From Timema cristinae (Eukaryota > Arthropoda > Insecta > Phasmatodea > Timematidae), in assembly GCA_039000515.1 (NCBI GenBank), contig JBCFYV010000012.1, positions 9,607,486 through 9,671,485 of the forward strand: 64,000 nt of DNA, read 5' to 3'. A model generated the notes under the pieces. That model was not told the origin of the DNA, searched no databases, and was given only the letters and a program-made list of their open reading frames with translations. How positions within the stretch are numbered: the first letter of the stretch is position 1; each line of letters begins with the position of its first letter. Position numbers and translations under genes: made by a program. Positions 46,859 through 59,161 of the stretch are shown in pieces.

Positions 46859-48955
46859 TTATTTATATAAGAAGTCCATACGCCTCTCTTTTAAGTTAAT
46901 GAACTTTTCCATAACTCTGTCGTCGAAGTCCTTCATTTGTGTGATAAGTTCCTTGTTGATGGCTACCATCGCTACAGCATTAAGTCTGTCATTTGTTGTT
47001 GTATTCCTCAGGAAAGTCTTTATTATTTTCAATGTTGAAAAGCAACGTTCAGATTCAGCAGACGTCATTGGGGTTGTTATGATAATTTTTAGAAGCTTCG
47101 TCACCTCACTGAAAACTGAAATAATATTATTTTTCTCCATGAAGTTCAATAGTTGTATAGCTCCTTTAATGTCAAAGTCCTGTCGTCTGTATAAAAGTCC
47201 CAATTCAGTCCGGAGTTTTTCTTTTTCTAATAAAGGGTAGTGTTGGATTACTCGCATGAGTTTTTCTTCCGGAAAGCAAGTAGAAAATTTTGGAAATGAC
47301 TCATTACATAACAAAGAATCTGCCTCCAAATGACCAGTAAAAGCGAATCTGTCTTTTACATTAGTTGTAATGACATCACACACTTCTTTAGCATCCCCCA
47401 CTCTGGTGCTACATTCAACATTACTTTTCCTTTTTCTTGGTTGTTCAGGGAACTCTTCATTTATTTGCTTCTCTATTTCATTCACTTGCCCCCTTTCTTT
47501 CTGAATCTCATTTTCAAAAATGCAAATGTCATTTTGCCACATTACACTGTCCCTGTTCCTAGTTTGTAGTTGTTGGTACAATATATCCACGTGAGGTAAA
47601 ATTTTGTGGAAAAGAGTTAGCCAGAACATGAAATTTGGGTCCTGAAAAGCTCTTCTATGGCTACTCGCCTCGTTAACAGTAAGTTTGTTTGTGCACTTTT
47701 CCTCAAGAACTTCGAAGCATTCTTCCAACTTATCTCTATTTTCGTACACAACGTTAACAGTTCGAATGTTGTAGTTCCATCTTTTTGTAGCAACTCTGGG
47801 TAGTCTGACTTGCTCCAAAACGTCAGATCGTAGAGATGAGTGCGAAAAAAATGCGGGAATGGCAGAAAGGTTTGAGAAAAATACCTCGAACTTTGCTGTT
47901 TGCACTGGTTGCTTTTTCCAATATCAAATTTAGCTGATGAGCGTAACAATGTACAAAATAGGCAAATGGGTATGTTTCTCTAATCTTGGCCTGTACACCC
48001 CCAACAGAGCCACTCATAACATTAGCACCATCATATGTCTGTGCTATTAATCTTCCCTTTGAAGTGTCTAGAAGAGGTTTGCTGTGGTCCATTATGCATT
48101 TTGCTAAGGTGCCTGCACATCTTCCTTCAGGAATAAGAAACCCCCAAAACCTTTCACCAGCCAACCCCTCAAACACATACCTAAAAACTAATACCATCTG
48201 ACAATGGTTTGTTACATCAGTCGTCTCATCACATTCGATGGCTACAAATTCAGAATCACGTATCTGCTTTTCTATTTCCTCCCTACAGACATTAAGCATG
48301 CAGTCCAGTATGTCATTTTGTATTATTTTCGATGTTCCTTTGAATACAGTGGCTGATTCTAAATGGTCTTTCATTGCAGAATCCAGCTCAGCAGTATAAT
48401 TAATTAAGCCTCTGTAGACACCAGGATTTGTAGATGATGCTGATTCATCATGACCTCTGAGAGGTAATTCAAAAACACCACAGAATTTAACACATGAAGT
48501 CAACCTTTTTAATATGTGCCTATTTTTGTCAAAGTGAGTATTGTGTTTTTTAACGTTTTCTCTGTATTGTGAGTCTAGACTAGACGATATATTTACTTTT
48601 CCTAGCAAAGAAAGATCAACGACACTATTCATGTGATTCACAGATACTTCGTGTTTCTTAATTTTTTCTGTTAAATGTTTTATATCATTGACGCCATTTA
48701 CTATCCACAAGCATTCACCACTCTTTCTGGGAGAAAACAAAATACACGGGAAACAGTACAAATATTTGTCCACATCACAGCCGCAAATCCAGCCATTTTT
48801 TTGGTATGCATCTTTGGACTTAAGCTGTCTTTTAAAAACTCAATTTTCATTTTTTTTTTTCACTTTGTTCCATACAAAATTCAGGACATGGCCTTCCTAA
48901 TGATTTCAATTCTCTTTTTTGATCAAGAGTTAATATTGCAATATTCGTTGTCTTA
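46859..48955 (-). pseudogene. hAT transposase, nearly intact
   Basis: The N-terminal part (about 48955-48774) has a frameshift at a long A run near 48850, before a TTF-type zinc finger (GWICGCDVDKYLYCFPC). Part 1 (48773-47823) has the family motif FELPLRGHDE (residues 101-110), the first catalytic Asp in IECDETTD (182) and the second in TYDGANVMSG (248). A single frameshift near 47905 joins part 2 (47905-46859, 348 codons). Part 2 has TKRWNY (41-46) and the hATC region with the catalytic Glu in SAESERCFSTLK (286). It ends RRMDFLYK. All three catalytic residues are kept. Resembles ZMYM1/DUF4371-type hAT proteins. Confidence 0.88.
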
Positions 48956-49229
48956 AGCGCCTGAATTGAACTATTCATATTAAGCCTAGTTACAAAAAAT
49001 ATTAAAACATATAACTCAAATAAACATTATCCTAAAATATCCCTACATAATATTATTATAAACACACACGCAACACACTTCCTCAAGATGCAGGAACACG
49101 CAGGATAACTGACAATGCTGGTTCACGCTATACACATTTCACAAGCTTTCAACCTTAGGGCGCGTAAGGGAGTGCGCCTTCAAAAGAAGAAAAAGCAATG
49201 CTAGCTAGCTAGCAGTAGGAGGACAACGG

Positions 49230-49375
49230 GAGGGAAGGTTTGGTTTCATTATGTTAGGCGCTGACCGTCGCGCGCCCGACTGCATGCCATTTGAAGATAA
49301 GAGGTGAAGAGGTGGGAAGGTTTGGTTTCCAATATCAAGCGCTGAGCGCCTCGCGCCTAACCACATACCATTTTA
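49230..49375. repeat. Diverged tandem duplication in the nested hAT
   Basis: Two units of about 70-75 bp each hold GGGAAGGTTTGGTTTC, a GCGCTGA core, a CGCGCC-type GC cluster and a CATACCATT-like end. They lie near the element's right end, where subterminal binding sites are usual. Confidence 0.6.
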
Positions 49376-49931
49376 AAAACATTGCCTTCTTTTACTTAAA
49401 CCAAAAACATATTTTTCTTGAAACTATTATGGCAAGATAAAATGGTCGTGAGAGTGCGAATAATAACTTTAAAAGGAACTGGGGATTCGTGTACACAACA
49501 ATTAGAGTAAAAGTTGTAGCAGTTCTCTTGACGTTTTCTACGTATTACCCCTGACAGGATTTTTTGCTGTGTCTGCCTTTAAAACCAAATATATGAATCG
49601 GTTTATAATAAAGACAAATCTCAGATAGGCTATTTATCCAGTAGATCTAAGACTTGGCAAACTACTTGCATCAATGAAAGCTCAAAATTCCCATTAACTG
49701 TGTAGATGATAAGTGTCTTTTGACATTTTTATGCCATACACACCCATTTAATTTAAATGCCCAGTTATAGTTCTCACTCTATGATTTTTTTATTTGCTGA
49801 CTAAAAGTGAGTGGTATATTTTATAATAGTTATACATTAGTTTTACCTCAATTAAAATTCTAACACATAGGTTTGCTACTATCTCAGAGGGAAAAATTGG
49901 AGTAGCACTCCGAAAAGGTTGGAAACTACTG

Positions 49932-51410
49932 GTTTAAAGAAAGTTGTAATAGCTGTTAATGACTTATTCTAACTTATTTGATAATATTGCTGGATTAAAG
50001 ATCATTAATATACATTAAATTGAAATATAAACCTTAACACTCAGAATAATCGATCGCATTCCTTCTATTTAAATAAGCTAAACATTTTTTCAAAATAAAT
50101 TAAGGTCAAATTTTCCGAAAGAGAAAATTTCCATTTCACATCTCTGTAACACCGCAGCGCTCTCAAACACAGCCAAGTCCAGTATCAAAGATATTTTGAT
50201 AGTATCCGTAAATACACCAATGAATCATATTTCTTTTCACATAAACTCGTAGCTTTATTTGGTCATTTCTAGATTTTCCGTTGAACGCTTTGCGAAAACG
50301 AGTGTAGCTAGCACGTGTGACCGGCTCTTACATTAGTAATAATGAACATTTATATAACATAAGGTTATCGAGTCTATTGATTTCCTTGCGAACCACTCGC
50401 TTACCTCCTTCCTGCATCAGAAGCCATTACTCGCGCCACATTGTTAGATCATCAGTTCTGGTCATTGTCGACCACCACGTGGCAGTCACGTGACCAAGCT
50501 GAGTGCGCTGATAGCGGGGAGTCCCCCTCTAAAAATGGCCGTTATGGCCAGCTGGAGACATAAATCCGTGACCATTTCTGACGAGAAATGAAAAGACATT
50601 GTCGTAATATTTAAGAAAGTATTAATTTTTTCACCAAATTATAGCAGTGGTTTGGTGTTCCGGACGTTTTTGAATTTTAAATAGTACGTTCGTTCTACAG
50701 TGATGTAGTAAGAAGGATCTTAAATTTAAATAATTGCCAATTGGTTTTATTATTTTAACTAATGTTTACGCCTTGTTAAATAAAGCATACATAATCAATT
50801 CATTGAAAAGTAGTGATATGAACACACTGGTGTAGCTGGGGCTTGACTAGGGGTGGAGGGGCTTCGTATCCCTACTTTTCACATATAATTAGTATCTTAC
50901 AACCATATTTTTTTTAGAATAACTGATAAGGTTCACAATTTTTTTTACTGGAAATAATATTAAATAAATTTGTCCTTGTCACCGTGAATCTTCTATAAAG
51001 TATATATATTTTTTATAATTATTGTATTTAAAAAAAAGGGCAATCATACGCACTGTTGATCACTGGCCTTTCACTGACGTCTTTCAATGAGTGTTTAATG
51101 CGCCCATGATATAGTGAGCGTCATTTGGAGTTTGGTGTACGTATTTTACTATGGGCCGGACCTCCTCTCCAACCATGATGATAAGAATTTTCTGGATAAC
51201 ATCATATACTTCCCATGCTTTCGGCACTTACGGATCTCACACCTCGAACCTTCTTATAACCAGTCCCTCCATTAATTTATTCAAAACAACATTCCTGTAT
51301 GAACAATAGACTCTAACAAAAGAGAATGATATTCACGCACCTCTCTTTTACCCCTAAATATCCGGCTAATTTTATTACAAGGTTTCCGCTCATTAATACA
51401 AGGCGCAAAA
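49932..51410. other. No gene recognised
   Basis: AT-rich with a GC-richer stretch at 50390-50590 that contains no frame or repeat I recognise. Confidence 0.5.
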
Positions 51411-51415
51411 TTAAG

Positions 51416-52080
51416 CAGCATGAGAAATAATGTTGCTATGGAATTTCAGAAGATTTCAACAATACCATCAATAGATCAACTCACTTTGGAGTGATACTTT
51501 CGACATCCAGAAGAAATGGAACCCAGAACTAAAGAAAATCACCCAGCATGTACCCCAGAAGAGTACTATGGAAGAAGTGTGTTCTTTCCATATTTAGAGG
51601 AAATCAAGAATTCACTAAAGAAGAGGTTTGTTACACACAGAAACTTATTGCACGGATTGAACTATTTAATTCCTAAATATTATCCGGATAAAAACACTAA
51701 ATAAATTGAGGATCAATTCAGCTTTTACAGTGCTGATTTAAAACAAACACATTTTAATACGCCAACATCCGAATTTGAGCCGTGTTCACTGAAATGGCAA
51801 AACCTTCTCAGGACAGAAAGCCACACAATCCTGTAGATGCCATTACTGAATGTAAATAAAACCAATTCCAAAATATTCATGTATTTATGAGAATCTTGGC
51901 AACACTTGTTGTGAAAACAGATACTGCACAGAGGCCTTTTTTTCTACAATGAAACGTGTAAAGACTCATCTTCGAAAACGAATGGGACAAGAAATACTTA
52001 CAGGGTCAGCCCAGATGTCAAAACATAAGAAACGTAGACATTGATAAAATTATAGAATCTTTTATGTTACAGCCTAGGAT
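51416..52080 (+). pseudogene. hAT transposase C-terminal relic
   Basis: Translation in shifting frames gives PEEYYGRSVFFPYLEE (51516-51704 region) and then a hATC-like end near 51940-52065 (AQRPFFSTMKRVKTHLRKRM, then GQEILTGSA and RNVDIDKIIESF). Here the catalytic Glu position reads Gln (TAQRPFFS instead of the family's S-E-R-x-F-S). The N-terminal two thirds are missing. It resembles P52rIPK-like (THAP0-like) hAT proteins and is distinct from the other hATs here. Confidence 0.72.
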
Positions 52081-52110
52081 AATAAAACTGTAAATTGTTC
52101 CTCTTAAGGG

Positions 52111-52321
52111 CTCTGCCAGATTGACAAGCGTGCGAGTGCGTGATTAGTAGATAGCTCTCGATAGTTGTTGACGAGGAGGCTCCAAATCTTGGCTCAGTGA
52201 ACTGAGGGTGGTTTTTGGCAAGTGATATATTGTTATGGTGTTCTCATCCTCTCTCCACGCTAATGGTGATTCTTATTTGTAAAGGCCTACTTTGATTATA
52301 ATATTGAAGTATTTTAACATA
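52111..52321 (+). repeat. Dispersed repeat E, copy 2 (first part)
   Basis: It matches 4837-5040 closely: GATTGACAAGCGTGCGAGTG, ATAGCTCTCGATAGTTGTTG and TAAAGGCCTACTTTGATTAT. Confidence 0.8.
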
Positions 52322-52467
52322 TCAATTTTACAATATATATATATATATATAGTTTATGATCTTACCAACTAAATTAGGCCGTTAGTAGCAAGTGTGCTAA
52401 ACCTTTCGATAGTAATAAAAATGTCAAAATGAGAAGTTTTCCTAGCACTTAATGAACCAACAAGCAA
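52322..52467. other. 146-bp insertion splitting repeat E copy 2
   Basis: This block is absent from copy 1, where AACATATC continues directly into TTGCCCAGCG. It contains a (TA)n run. No terminal repeat was seen. Confidence 0.6.
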
Positions 52468-52525
52468 TAATATTGCCTAGCGCGTGTAGACTAGACTGTA
52501 CCGTGTCGAGGGCTCGCTCCAGTCT
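52468..52525 (+). repeat. Dispersed repeat E, copy 2 (second part)
   Basis: TTGCCTAGCGCGTGTAGACTA and CTGTACCGTGTCGA match 5039-5085 of copy 1. Confidence 0.75.
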
Positions 52526-54799
52526 GGCCGTCCCCTAACATGTACAAAGATTATTATTTTGCCATTTTATATATTTTTAATGTAATCACATTTAAAATAT
52601 ATAATTATTGATTAATTAAGTATATATGTGTTTTATTCTAAACAAATTTCTATGTTTTTGTCAGAATTTAACAAAATTACAACATACATAAATTTTTTTT
52701 TTTAGATTGTGCCATGTCTAGTCAGTAAGCCTAAAAAAAACTAGAACGGATAATGGCTTTACTAAAATTCTGAGACTATTTATTGTGTCAATATATTATT
52801 TTAATACGTGGACATATTTTTGAAACTGACAGGTTTTTTCATTTTCTAGTGACCTTTGACCCATAAATTTTTAGACCTTTTGGAATGTCCTTAGTTTGTC
52901 TCTTGTGCAGGATCCCCAAGAAATACAAAATTATTTTTCAAGCACGTCCCCACACATTATACTTTTTTTTCAATAGATGTAAAAAGATTATTTTTCAATA
53001 CAATTGGGCCCTATAAATATTTAAATAATAAGATTATAAACTCTTTTTTATGGTGAGGGGAAAAAACAAACACATTAATTTTATTAAATATAATATTTAC
53101 TAAGAAAATTGTTTTTCCCAACAATAAAATAATTATGAAATTTAGAACTCACTTCTTTTCAAAACACAAAAGGCAAACCTTTATTAAAAAGTTATGATTT
53201 TTTAGCATTAAACTATCCATTTCCTTACATTTTATGTATGTACAGTTGTAGAATTTAATATTACTTTCTAAAATATTGAACTATTCAAAATATTTCTCCA
53301 CAACCACAATTAAGTTAAATAGTAGTATGATGTTAACCGTATCCTTACTAAAGGCTTCACGTGGGCGAAAATTATTTAACCAGCGTCGGTCTTAGAGGAA
53401 TGTTTTTTCCTCATTTGCTGGAATTGAAGTAATTCACTTTATCTGGCATTCTCTTCGGGGTGGCCAATAAAAAAAAGGAGAACGTTTTTTCCCAGAATAC
53501 TCTGTTAGAAAAACTCCTCACCTCCTGAAACTACTACCCATCTTCCAAATTAACTACCCCTTTCATATTCCCGGTTCAGAGGCCGATATTGGTAACCTTG
53601 CTTCGCCCTTGGTCCGAAATGTTTCTTCCTCTCTTTCTCACCATTTCTCTTTTTCTCTCATCTTCGTAGCCCGGAACTCGACTGAAGGCTTTGTGCACAT
53701 TTGACTTCCAAATTCTGTTTCCACATTTTGGCCTTTACTCGCATATCCCCTTGTATCATTTCCCTCTATACTTTCATCAACTTTCATGTTACGGGGAAAT
53801 CTTTTTATAGAAGCGCAGCTGTGACTTGCCTACAAAAAAAAACTCTTCAAAAGTTTTGTTGTTTCACTTTTTTCAGCTTGTTATTTTTTTCAATCGTTTG
53901 TGTGTTATGCAAAACTTTTTACAAACATGCATGCCAATAGTGTGAAAACTTATCCTGTCCTGAAGAAAAAGTTTTTTATTGAGTCTGATTTGAAAAATAC
54001 TTTTTAATGGAGAAAAGTATCAGTTGGTAATGTTTTTATATCAATATTAGGAGTCGTAACCAGTAAATAACAATCTCCTATGTCCACTTTCTTGTCTAAG
54101 TCACAGTGTTTACAGTAAGGCCAAGCTTGAGTCGAGATGTTTTGTGATTTTTGTGCTCAACACCTTTTTAGAGTCTTCAAACACTTTTGTATTGTGTTGG
54201 GAGCTGATAGCATCCTTACATTTACTGAATAATATAAATTATATATTGATTGCAACTGCAATATTTATAGTTCGTAATGTTTTATTTTATAATCTTCGAA
54301 GTAAACGCTTTAACTTAAAAAACAAAATTAAATTTGGTTTGGGAGAATTTTGAGAAATTGCAGTACAACGAAAATATGAAATGTTTTTGAGCACATCTTC
54401 TGTGGATAAGCTTTGTTTGATTTTTAAAATAATACAATTGATTTGATATAGTTCCATGAATAATTGTGGAAATGAATCACTTTAGATTTTTCTTAATGTA
54501 GATATATTCTTGCTATCAATTTACACATTTTTATATAAACTAAAACGTAGATCTTTGACTTACTGGACCAATAATCTATCCATCAGTCACATAAATGACA
54601 TGTGACCTAAGCGGATAGATAGGATCCTCTTCAATGAGATGTACCAGTAGGCCTACTCGCTTAGAAGAGTATGTGAGATTACAATATTAATAATAAAGTA
54701 AATTTATTTTGTTCACACGTTTAAACAAGGACAATCACAACAAATTAAGCACCAGATCTATCATCGAAATACTTAGGCACGTGAAAGAGGGGTGAATCA
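52526..54799. other. AT-rich DNA, no gene recognised
   Basis: Short plus-strand frames (53701-53940 and 54144-54353) encode hydrophobic composition-driven sequence. No repeat was recognised. Confidence 0.5.
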
Positions 54800-54985
54800 T
54801 TTCTGGTTTACCTGTGGTGGGGAGGTAAATGTTTGAATCCCGGCCAGGTGTACTGAGGGGATTTTTCTGAAATCATTTTACTCCCTCCCGACACGCTAAT
54901 GTGGGTATATTTCCTCTAAAACCCTACCTTTCGCATACCTAAATATGCATATAGCCCGGATGGGTAGAAAGATGCTATGTAGGAA
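54800..54985 (+). repeat. Family A-type SINE
   Basis: B box ATGTTTGAATCCCGGCC, body (GACACGCTAATGTGGG), and tail ATAGCCCGGATGGGTAGAAA. Confidence 0.65.
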
Positions 54986-55111
54986 AAAAAAATAGAATTA
55001 AATATCCCCACCGGAAATAAAAGCCGGGACCGTACACTAAGTTGGCAGATATATTAATGACTCAAACTGTGCGTTTCAACAGAATTATGATGAAACCCAT
55101 ATTTGTACTGT

Positions 55112-55175
55112 TGTTGTTATTATTATTATATTATTATTATTATTATTATTATTAATAACAATAATAATAATAATA
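55112..55175. repeat. (ATT)n joined to (AAT)n, self-complementary
   Basis: An ATT run meets an AAT run head to head, so the tract can fold on itself. Confidence 0.9.
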
Positions 55176-56160
55176 TTTAAATACAATACTGCGTCATCAC
55201 TTGACCCATTCTAAGCTAAAAATACTTAATTAAACATACAAAGAAACATCTAAGAGCCCCCAACTGAGGGTTGAACTATGTTTGAAAATACCTATAGTCC
55301 ACCTCCCTTTTCACAGTCAAGAGAACTAGCTTGAAAAAAAAAAAGTACTGTTGGAATATAGTGTACTTTGTCCACTGTCGAAATCCCATACAATCTGGAC
55401 TTGAAAATGATGGTTTTGACCAAATTGAGGGTTGAAAATTGGGGGAAAGGAATCCGTAGAATTGATATGCTCACACGTTCTGTTGGAACCCTCTTCCCTT
55501 ACCCCTCAATAAACCGTTGACGAAGGAAGGATTCAGCGCGTGGTGTCCTCACGACAGGATGGCGCCTCATCATCTGCAGCGCGTGCAATTTCCTCCCTTA
55601 GACCCTAACCCCAACCACTCCACCGGATTTTATCGGACAGTGGTTGTCGAGTCATGGAGTGAAGAGAAAGTCATTTAAGCAGTGCCATAACATGGAGTGT
55701 TCCAGCTATTTTTAAAGCTTTGCCTCTTCACCCGATGAATCCCCATTTGACCAATAAAACATAGGTTCCACTCTACACACTTCACATGTGAATATGTTTT
55801 CGTCGATACCTGTCCAATGAGTGTTCTATCGAGCGATAAAATATTCACAGGTATCGTTTGAACTAACTTTGCTTAGCCTGACAACACCCCACGATATGCC
55901 ACTGAATTTAAAATACGTTGTTTTGTAGGGTAATTTCCACTACAGTCGGATTGACATAGGAAAAACCAAGAAAGAAAAAGATAGAGCATGTACCTAACAT
56001 TAACAAAAGATATATATATATATTAATCTACATCTTTCATAATAGGCATCTGTATGAACTAAGAGTTGACGTATGAATACATTAGAGCAGACTTAATATC
56101 TTGTTTAACTTTTAAGTTGGTTCTTCCTATGGCATCCGACTTTGTCACCTTGATTGATGT
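55176..56160. other. No gene; GC-richer patch 55490-55700
   Basis: The patch is non-repetitive by eye and has no useful frame. Possibly conserved non-coding DNA. Confidence 0.4.
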
Positions 56161-56165
56161 TTTGC

Positions 56166-56580
56166 TTAACTCCTACTCTATGGCATTAGGAACCGAAATT
56201 TCATTGCCGCACTTACACCGGTAGCTATCCCTATCTTGAGCTAGTTCTATCCAGTCCACCTCATTACACTCTTCTCTTTCACTTCCATTCTAATGCTATC
56301 CTCCCATCTACATCTAGGTATCCTCAATGGCCTCTTCCCATTGGGTTTGCCAGTCAGTACCATGATCAAGGTTCTAGAATCTCCCATTCACGCTGCATGT
56401 ATTGCACACCGTAATTTACGAGACTTGACTATCCTAACAATGTATTGGGATGAGAACAGGTTATATTGCTCCTCATTATGTAACCTCCTCCATTTCCAAG
56501 TAGCTTCATCCCTATTTGGACCAAACATCTTCTCAGGCACTCTGTTTTCGAACACCCTATTTTTTTTTTGTAATGTAAGA
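56166..56580 (-). pseudogene. LINE ORF2 C-terminal fragment, copy 2
   Basis: Read on the minus strand it parallels 12765-13200: TLIMVLTGKPNGKRPLRIPR, RWEDSIRMEVK and AAMKFRFLMP, with shared nucleotide landmarks such as GGTTTGCCAGTCAGT (plus strand). The frame is broken and the 5' part of the LINE is absent. Confidence 0.6.
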
Positions 56581-56589
56581 TTTTGCTAA

Positions 56590-57480
56590 TCTAGCAAATA
56601 TCATAGCTTAAAGTGGATTAATTTAAAATAAATTTCATTGTTTTTTGGCTTTATTATTCAAATAATGATTTGTCAGGGATGGCAAAGAAGTTTTTTGTTA
56701 ATGTCTTCCATTCCCAATTTAGGTTGTGCGTATGTGAATTGACTATGCTAATGTGTCAAGGACGAGAAGGGTTGAATTTAGAGGAAGTGTTTGAAGGGAG
56801 GGTAGAATTTTTTTTATTAAACACTTTCAATTCACCCACTTGGATTTGGAACCCAGATATAATTAATATACGTATATATTATATCATATTTTATCTTTAG
56901 GTAATGTTATATACAGCTGTCACTGGCTAGTCTGGCTGTCAAGGTCTAGAGTTGCGTTAGCACTAAGAAATTGAAATACTGAGAGCCATTTTACCTCACT
57001 TCCTTTATCCACGCCTTCCAAACTGGACGTGGTTTTATCGAGTAGACTGTAAGGGGAGGGAGGGTCGTTGAGTGATAGGGAATAATTTGCCAGTGTCAAG
57101 TACACCAGCGAGTTGAGTTCATTTTTACGAGCGACCGTTTTGGTCATCATGACACACCGGGAGGATAGTGGATGAGAAAAGGGTTGTGGGGGGTGGAAGG
57201 GAGTTTACTAGATATTCCTCTACATGTTTGTAAAAACTACGTCTCCAGACCTTACCCTATCGTAACATGTCGAGGATGAAGGAGCAACAAGTGACTAAGT
57301 ATTATGATTAAATGTAGCTTAGTGGTGTATTAATGGTGTACATTTGGGATGGATAAAATAACAGTTTTGGATATAGATTTAAATAAAAGGATAACTCCTT
57401 AGCTTCATTTTGATATAATGTTTTTATGAACCCTTAATTTGGAAAGATGCGCACTGGTTTATATTTTTAGCTCATTTTGA
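56590..57480. other. No gene recognised
   Basis: Two 76-codon frames (56670-56900 plus; 57150-56920 minus) have no motif. The first overlaps a decayed SINE-A-like body (AATTTAGAGGAAGTGTTTG) near 56775. Confidence 0.45.
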
Positions 57481-57484
57481 ATGG

Positions 57485-57645
57485 TTTGCCTTTGATAAAG
57501 TTGAGGTCCGAATACCGACTGGGTGTACTCAGTTGTTTCTATGTACATTTAATCATAATGCTACCTTATTCAACCTTAACTGGTTAGTGTAATTATTACT
57601 AGCCTATACATGCCTTTAACCCGAACAAGTACTTAGGGCGCAGTG
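57485..57645 (+). repeat. Family A-type SINE, degenerate
   Basis: Head end GAGGTCCGAATACCGACTGG, a worn body, and tail AACCCGAACAAGTACTTAGG followed by GCGCAGTG. Confidence 0.55.
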
Positions 57646-58689
57646 AAAACTTTAATATTAAAAAATATACTTTTTAATATTAAAGTGTTTTTGGTATGCA
57701 TTATAAGGGTAGCTTGGTGAAGTGCACAAGTATTAACGTAGAAAGGGGTGTAGGACAACCGCAATGATAGGTACCACCAGTAAAATCACATCTAATACAC
57801 CTAGTCGATACTTTAAACCAGACCTCCCACCACCGGTTAGGAAAGATTCAAAAAATATTGGAGCGTACAGTGCATCAGTACAAATAATACTGTTTACGTT
57901 ATTACCTTGAAATATATCATTGAAATATTTAAGACATTACAGAGCTAAATTAATGTTTTCTTGGAAAAATCTAAAGTTCATATTTACTTTCTTTTTATAG
58001 TATTTAATTAAGTAATAAGAAAGATCGTTTCAAATATTTATGTGTAGACAATTATATATAAATATATATATAACAGATTGTCTGTGAAATCTGGGCTATT
58101 TGGTGAAGAAAAGAGAATTAACTTTAGATCCACAATGTGTCTCATGACGTTGGGTAATGACTCAATAATGACATTAATGAATGCGTAAACCTATCCCACA
58201 CGCTGTTTAGCAAGGAATAATATGGCTTATTTTATACTGCGTAGGTTACATGATAATATTGTTATAGATAACACAACTCCACCAAATGTCCAGAAATTTT
58301 CCGATCAAACTATTGAATTCCATTCAGGTTTAGGATATTTACTCGTAAAGGCCTTGACTATTATATTAAAATAACAATATAATAGTCTACATCAGACGCG
58401 ACGCTAGTTACACTTTTACTTTCAACCACCAAGCGCTGTTGTCGACACGATACTAATAAGAGAACCGGAATCGTTGTTAAGCTCATTTGATAAATGTTGA
58501 ACTTTAAAACTTGGATATTTCGATCACACTTTTTCATTAAAATAGTTGGAAATTATTCCGAAAAAAATATTTAAAGGGTAGGTTTTTTTAATCTTCAAGA
58601 TTTGGCATAAACGGTGTAGTGTCCTTAGAATGCCAACTCTGCAAAACAAACCTACCCAGACATCACAAGTACCAACTCTCCTGGTCCCC
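57646..58689. other. No gene; E-tail fragment at 58340-58455
   Basis: GTAAAGGCCTTGACTATTAT and CAACCACCAAGCGCTGTTGT match the pieces at 35432 and 43865. The rest is AT-rich. Confidence 0.5.
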
Positions 58690-58895
58690 TATCAGTGGGC
58701 ACGTGGTCTAAATGTCGGACTAATCTAGTCTGGTTTGCTGGCAAAGGGTAGGTTGGTGTACTATGATTGTATTTCCGTTAATAGTTTCCCCACTCTCCCT
58801 TCACGCAAATGATTGTACATTTCCTCTCAATTAGACATTTCCCCTAAGTTGGTAATGGGAATACGCGGGTAGTCCAGGTAAATAGTAAGACATGT
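58690..58895 (+). repeat. Family A2-type SINE
   Basis: Head CAGTGGGCACGTGGTCTAAA and body CTCCCTTCACGCAAATGATT, with a decayed tail (AGTCCAGGTAAATAGTAAGA). Confidence 0.6.
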
Positions 58896-58924
58896 CGAAT
58901 ATTTATTTAAATTCTTAAACCTAA

Positions 58925-59055
58925 AAACGACACTAGGACACGGGAATCGAGCCCATGGCCCTTGACTTGGCTCCCCAATGCTCTACCACTGATCTATCTA
59001 GGTAGGATCCATGCCATGCCTAGGCTCATTCTTAACTCGTAGTTTAAAGCAGAGC
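58925..59055 (-). repeat. Family C tRNA-like unit, single arm
   Basis: Read on the minus strand: CCTAGATAGATCAGTGGTAG (A box), GGGCTCGATTCCCGTGTCC (B box), and the conserved upstream phrase GAATGAGCCTAGGC. No facing partner was found downstream. Confidence 0.6.
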
Positions 59056-59161
59056 CAATGTACGAAAATTATATTTGATACAGATACGTCCTCAACCTAA
59101 AAGAAAACTCCATGGTGGAAGTCCGTAAGCGAGCTAATCCAACCGAGCGGCCGCCCCCTTC

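Larger units (their letters stand above)
46508..49488 (-). mobile_element. hAT transposon nested in relic B
   Basis: The left terminus is CAGTGGCGGCTCGTCA, sharing 13 or more bases with the 829-bp element at 20588. It is flanked by GTGTACAC at 46500-46507 and 49489-49496, an exact 8-bp direct repeat, and relic B homology resumes beyond it. The right terminus (ends GGAACTGGGGATTC) does not match the expected terminal repeat, which is odd. Length is 2981 bp. Inside the right part, 49230-49375 holds two diverged copies of a block around GGGAAGGTTTGGTTTC and GCGCTGA. Confidence 0.8.
43759..49931 (+). mobile_element. BED-finger hAT transposon relic B, split by a second hAT
   Basis: The left end CAGTGTTCTTCAAAAACTGT and the right end (minus strand) CAGTAGTTTCCAACCTTTTC are typical of Charlie-type hAT termini. 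The flanks CTCTGAAC and GTTTAAAG agree at only 4 of 8 positions, as in an old insertion. Coding traces run left to right: a BED-finger start near 44397 (MDKLLKR), the first catalytic region near 45735 (LQVNEASD), a later part at 46061-46276, and the hATC end beyond the inserted element near 49555-49620 (AVSAFKTKYMNR). A younger hAT occupies 46508-49488. Confidence 0.75.

Noticed and set aside
46899..47240. 113-codon plus-strand open frame
   Set aside because: Antisense to the hATC-containing part of the nested hAT transposase.
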